NCBI GenBank assembly: GCA_032164245.1
Contig: JAVMKO010000010.1
Location: forward strand, 29,152,189-29,216,188
Reading direction: 5' to 3'
Length of the DNA: 64,000 nt
From: Sternotherus odoratus
Lineage: Eukaryota > Chordata > Testudines > Kinosternidae
Position 1 is the first letter of the stretch; every line of letters begins with the position of its first letter. A program made the translations under genes and the position numbers. Under the pieces are notes generated by a model, which saw only the letters and a program-made list of their open reading frames with translations, was not told the DNA's origin and made no database searches. Below, piece by piece: positions 60,651 to 64,000 of this stretch.

Positions 60651-61499
60651 GCTGATCACAAATGACAGGTAGTTGCTCTTCACAGTGTTCTCATGGTCAA
60701 ATTATAGGGGAAAACATGCAATGGCCTCTGCAACTAGTCGCTTGTGACAGGTGGGCTCTCTTCAGAGATGGTGGCTAGGGCAGATTTTACTACATATTTA
60801 TCATATTCAGGGCTGAGGAGATAAGACTTTTGGGACTGACATATTGGACACCTGGGTCCTATTCCCAACTCTACCTGCACCTCTACAGCCTTGCTGTTAA
60901 GTTTATTTGTAAAGGGAAGTGGCAGGGGAATAATACATGACTGCCTTATAAGGTCACTTGTTATTTCCCTCCCACTTCCCTTTACAAGTATGAGGTCTTA
61001 GTAATAAGGGGTGGTAAGTGCACAAAATTATACACAACTCAGTAGAGATGAAATTTGAAATCCTGGCTCTCAGCTCAGTGCCCTTTCCTTAGGCTACAAC
61101 CTATTTTGGACTATTGTAGGTGAGTAGAACAGTCTGATTCAGCCAAGATGTGGATTTGACCAGCAATACATGATCCCCTTGAGAGTTCCTGGCAGGAGAA
61201 CAGGTCAGTGGGATGGAAGGAATTAGGCAGGATGGGTTCCTTAACTGATACCGCATTGTGTACCACGGCCTTAATCTAACATCACTTACTGTTTCCACAT
61301 TCAGAAGTTTTGGCAAGTAACTGCTTAGGACATCACAGAAATTTGACAGCTTCTCAGACTTTGCAAGGTGCAGGAAACTACAGTGAGAACATAGATACTA
61401 ACTTTTCCTTAAGTTTCATGAATTTGCTGAAGTCTGACAACGTTCAAAATAGGCAAAAACATTTTATAATTATTTTAATAAGTTAGGTCATACTCAGTC
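60651..61499. other. TBC1D2B: TBC1D2B intron, no recognised feature
   Basis: No exon or nameable repeat. Confidence 0.4.
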
Positions 61500-61612
61500 T
61501 GAAATGCTAATTCATCCATGAGGCTTCTTGCACTGTCTCCTTAATCACCTGGTGTTGGCCAAGAGCATGATGGCTCTGATCCAGAATGGCCATTCCTTTT
61601 GTGAACTCTAAG
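61500..61612 (+). mobile_element. CR1 LINE 3'-end fragment, diverged
   Basis: CACCTGGTGTTGGCCAAGAG then ATGGCTCTGATCCAGAATGG and CCATTCCTTTTGTGAA parallel the 3' end of the CR1 at 31640-31715 (GGCACTGGCCATTGCC..., CAGTGTGGCTGTTCGTATG). Confidence 0.55.
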
Positions 61613-61982
61613 GGTAGTTCATTTTTTGGCATAGTACAATTACCTTCAGGACCCAAGTACAGGTGACTGATAAGCAACCAAAAGGGAACACTTCCCTTCC
61701 TTGTCTCCTCTACCTGGGTGTGTAATCCAATAGACCTTGTTTAGACTCCCAATTCTTGGCAAGTCCAGTGGCAAAGTTGTTCAACTAGTTATTTCTTTCA
61801 CCTATCTACCACAGTAAGCAAAACTAACTAGCATGCTTAATTCCCCTACTCCACTTTTTGCTAGGTTCTTATGTCAGCAACTATCTCAGTACTATTTAAG
61901 CATTCCAAACCAACAGACTCCTAGGCTCTTGAGATAGCAACCCATCTGCCTTGATTTGGGCACTTTGTTTTTTAAAATCTAA

Positions 61983-62735
61983 GGGTATGTCTTCACTACA
62001 GGACTAGGTCGATTTCCCTTAATTCGATTTTCTAAACTCGAGTTTAGAAAATCGAATCAGTGTGTCCCCACCAGGACAGCAGGTCGACAGGGTCTGTCCT
62101 AGAACTTTTGCAGGGGTCGACATAGCCTGCATTGCACTGTGGGTAGGTAGCCCACAGTGCAATGCGTGCTGGACCCCCCCCCCGCCCGAACAGCCCCCCC
62201 CCGCCGGACCCCCCCCCGCCTGAGGGGGGGGGGGGGAATCAGCCCGGGGCTGCTTGGGCGATCGGCTCAGCTGCCTGGTCAATTTCAGGTGAAATTAACC
62301 AGGCAGCTGACCCCATCGCCCAAGCAGCCCTGCGCTGGCTTCCCCTCCCCCCCCCCCCATCAGCCCCACCGGACCCCCCCCGCCCGCCCGAACAGCCCCC
62401 CGCAACAACCCCCCCCCGCCCGAACAGTTCCCCTCCCGCCGGACACCCCCCCCCGCCCGTCCGAGGGGGGGGGGGGGAGCCGGCACAGGGCTGCTTGGGC
62501 GGCTCAGCTGCCTGGTCAATTTCACCTGAAATTGACCAGGCAGCTGAGCGGATCGCCCAAGCAGCCCCGTGCCGGCTCCCCCCCCCCCCAGCAGCCCCCC
62601 GGACCCCCCCCGCCCGAACAGCCCCCCCGACCCCCGACCCCCCCCGCCCGAGGGGGGGGGGGGAAGCCGGTGCGGGGCTGCTTGGGCGATCGGCTCAGCT
62701 GCCTGGTCAATTTCACCTGAAATGTCCACCAGTGT
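61983..62735. mobile_element. Harbinger-like element with C/G tracts and repeated hairpins
   Basis: The left end GGGTATGTCTTCACTACAGG follows TAA, as in the Harbinger-like family. An early hairpin (TCGATTTTCTAAACTCGAGT / TTTAGAAAATCGA) lies at 62023-62057. GCATTGCACTGTGGGTAGG with its complement (CCCACAGTGCAATGC) makes a second at about 62129-62166. Beyond 62170 there are long C runs, G runs and a repeated palindrome described separately. The right terminus (expected GTAGTGAAGAC-type) was not found, so the right limit is approximate. Confidence 0.65.
62245..62730. repeat. Repeated palindromic module between poly-C and poly-G tracts
   Basis: The phrase GGGCTGCTTGGGCGATCGGC, then TCAGCTGCCTGGTCAATTTC, then its own complement (CAGGCAGCTGA...CGCCCAAGCAGCC) forms a hairpin centred near 62290. 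A second copy is centred near 62523, and a left half-copy lies at about 62670-62720. C runs precede and G runs follow in each interval (62177-62234, 62343-62477, 62578-62661). It behaves as a tandem unit of roughly 200-230 bases. Confidence 0.78.
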
Positions 62736-62974
62736 AATTACATCAGTGAAAAACTATATCAATGGGAGAAAAAAAAAAAAAGTACAGACAACCCCTTCTT
62801 TTACAGAGGCTTTTTATGGATCTTAACTATATTTTTTTGTACTTAATTTAGAAATGCTACAAACTCTTGAAATATTTTTTAGAATGGAAACACCAGAGTC
62901 AGGATTTCCTGACCAGATTTATTAGTGTAAGATGCACTAGGGCAAATGATAGGGTCTGTGGCCCTTTACCCCTC

Positions 62975-63110
62975 CTGGGGGAATTCTGTGCCAAAAAATT
63001 AAAAATTCTGTGACCAATGTTTTAAAATTCTGCATAATTTTTGTCAAAATTATGCAATATAATCCAGCTAGTTTCAATTATTATTTTGGTAATTTATGGA
63101 TGAAGAATGG
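62975..63110. repeat. Interspersed repeat fragment, unclassified
   Basis: GGGGGAATTCTGTGCCAAAA, then AATTCTGTGACCAATGTTTT, then AATTATGCAATATAATCCAG and GTTTCAATTATTATTTTGG match a dispersed reptile repeat recalled from memory. The superfamily is not known to me. Confidence 0.45.
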
Positions 63111-64000
63111 GAGTGTGGAGCATTGGAGGAAATCATCAAACCCCCTCTAATAGTAATTTAGCTAGGTATGACCCTTTACTTCTAATTATTAGTCAACAAA
63201 TATATGCAGCCATATGCTCAGTGTTACATCACAGGCAACTGAAGTGCAAGTGAGAGCCAGGGACTCAAACTCTCAGTCTCCATTGGCTATTGACCATCTC
63301 CAAAAAGGTCAGTAGCAAATCCTCCCCACGGCGGTGATTTACCTCTCTATTGGCAGCTCTGGGTGCCCAAACCAACCTGTCTGCACTGCCAGGTAGTGGG
63401 TGCATAATCACTCTTGAGGCTTCTCTTTGCTTTCCTGTCAGAAGTCATTTTTTTCTGTGGGCAAGCAAAGGAATGTGCTGGAGCAATGAACTCTGCACAC
63501 AAGCAATGATGCAGAAGTAGCCCTTCTAGTGGCAAACATTTTTAACCATCAGCCAGAGCTTTCATTTTTTAATGGTTTTAAACTAAAGACAGGCATAAAA
63601 GTAACGCAAAACTTCAACTCAATTAAACACCACCTTCATTGTCTGAGTTCCCTCCAATCCTACCTCTTCTGCAAAAATCTATTTTCAGGTTTCTGTCAGT
63701 CTATGTTTATGGCCCAAGCATGGATTTCTCTCCTCACTAAAAAACCAACAAATTAAAGCACTTGGTCAAGTTGTCAACTACTCTGAAAACACATAACTTA
63801 TCATCTAGTGCACATCTTTGAAAAATGAACAAGTACTCCACAATCTGGCCCTTAGATGAACTAAATCCGTTATTTTTCAGGAAATTATTAATCAATTTTA
63901 TGATCACAGTCTTAAAACGACACTCTTATTCAAAATAATGCTTGACTTTTTTCCCCCTGCAAATTCTCCCTGTTCAATAATTCAACTATTTATACATTTA
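63111..64000. other. TBC1D2B: TBC1D2B intron, no recognised feature
   Basis: Right edge of the window. No exon of the upstream TBC or PH domains was seen. Confidence 0.4.

Noticed and set aside
62157..62737. 187-191-codon Pro-rich plus-strand open frames
   Set aside because: Translation of poly-C/poly-G tracts in a Harbinger-like element; overlapping frames on both strands are equally open.

Overview
The window looks like reptilian nuclear DNA, most likely turtle (inference). It is intron-rich and gene-poor. It is full of CR1 LINE remnants, tRNA-derived SINEs ending in a 'CTCAGTTTCCCCAT...AAAATGGG' block, and many short hAT, pogo/Tigger and Harbinger-like elements. Several of these were recognised from memory as typical turtle repeats. 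No bacterial-type operon, CRISPR array, rRNA or functional tRNA gene was seen.

Two protein-coding genes are present, both on the minus strand and both partial. (1) DAPK2 (death-associated protein kinase 2): a CpG-island promoter and candidate first exon lie at about 38,600-39,260, an N-terminal coding exon at 31,827-31,924, and a kinase N-lobe exon at 4,994-5,215. The rest of the gene lies beyond the left edge. Splice sites and phases fit exactly between the two coding exons. (2) TBC1D2B (Rab-GAP): the last four coding exons lie at 58,670-58,787, 58,172-58,357, 56,692-56,813 and 52,269-52,464. They encode the C-terminal 206 residues, and a probable long 3' UTR extends left towards 49.5 or 48.3 kb. 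The rest of the gene lies beyond the right edge. The two genes are head-to-tail, with an intergenic region of about 9-10 kb (39.3-48.3 kb) filled with transposons.

Layout: 1-2.0 kb, a decayed LINE split by a 1.7-kb hAT element that carries a fragment of a protein kinase C exon; 2-31.8 kb, DAPK2 intron with many transposable elements; 31.8-39 kb, first DAPK2 intron and promoter; 39.3-48.3 kb, intergenic, with several hAT elements sharing a G-rich minisatellite core; 48.3-58.8 kb, TBC1D2B 3' end; 58.8-64 kb, further TBC1D2B intron, including a Harbinger-like element with C/G tracts and repeated hairpins.

The most unusual object is the hAT element at 250-1,954. It has a perfect 8-bp target duplication, two nested palindromes, a pyrimidine minisatellite, and a captured PKC C1-domain exon whose splice-donor end is repeated three times. 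The gene assignments rest on protein similarity recalled from memory; no database search was possible.
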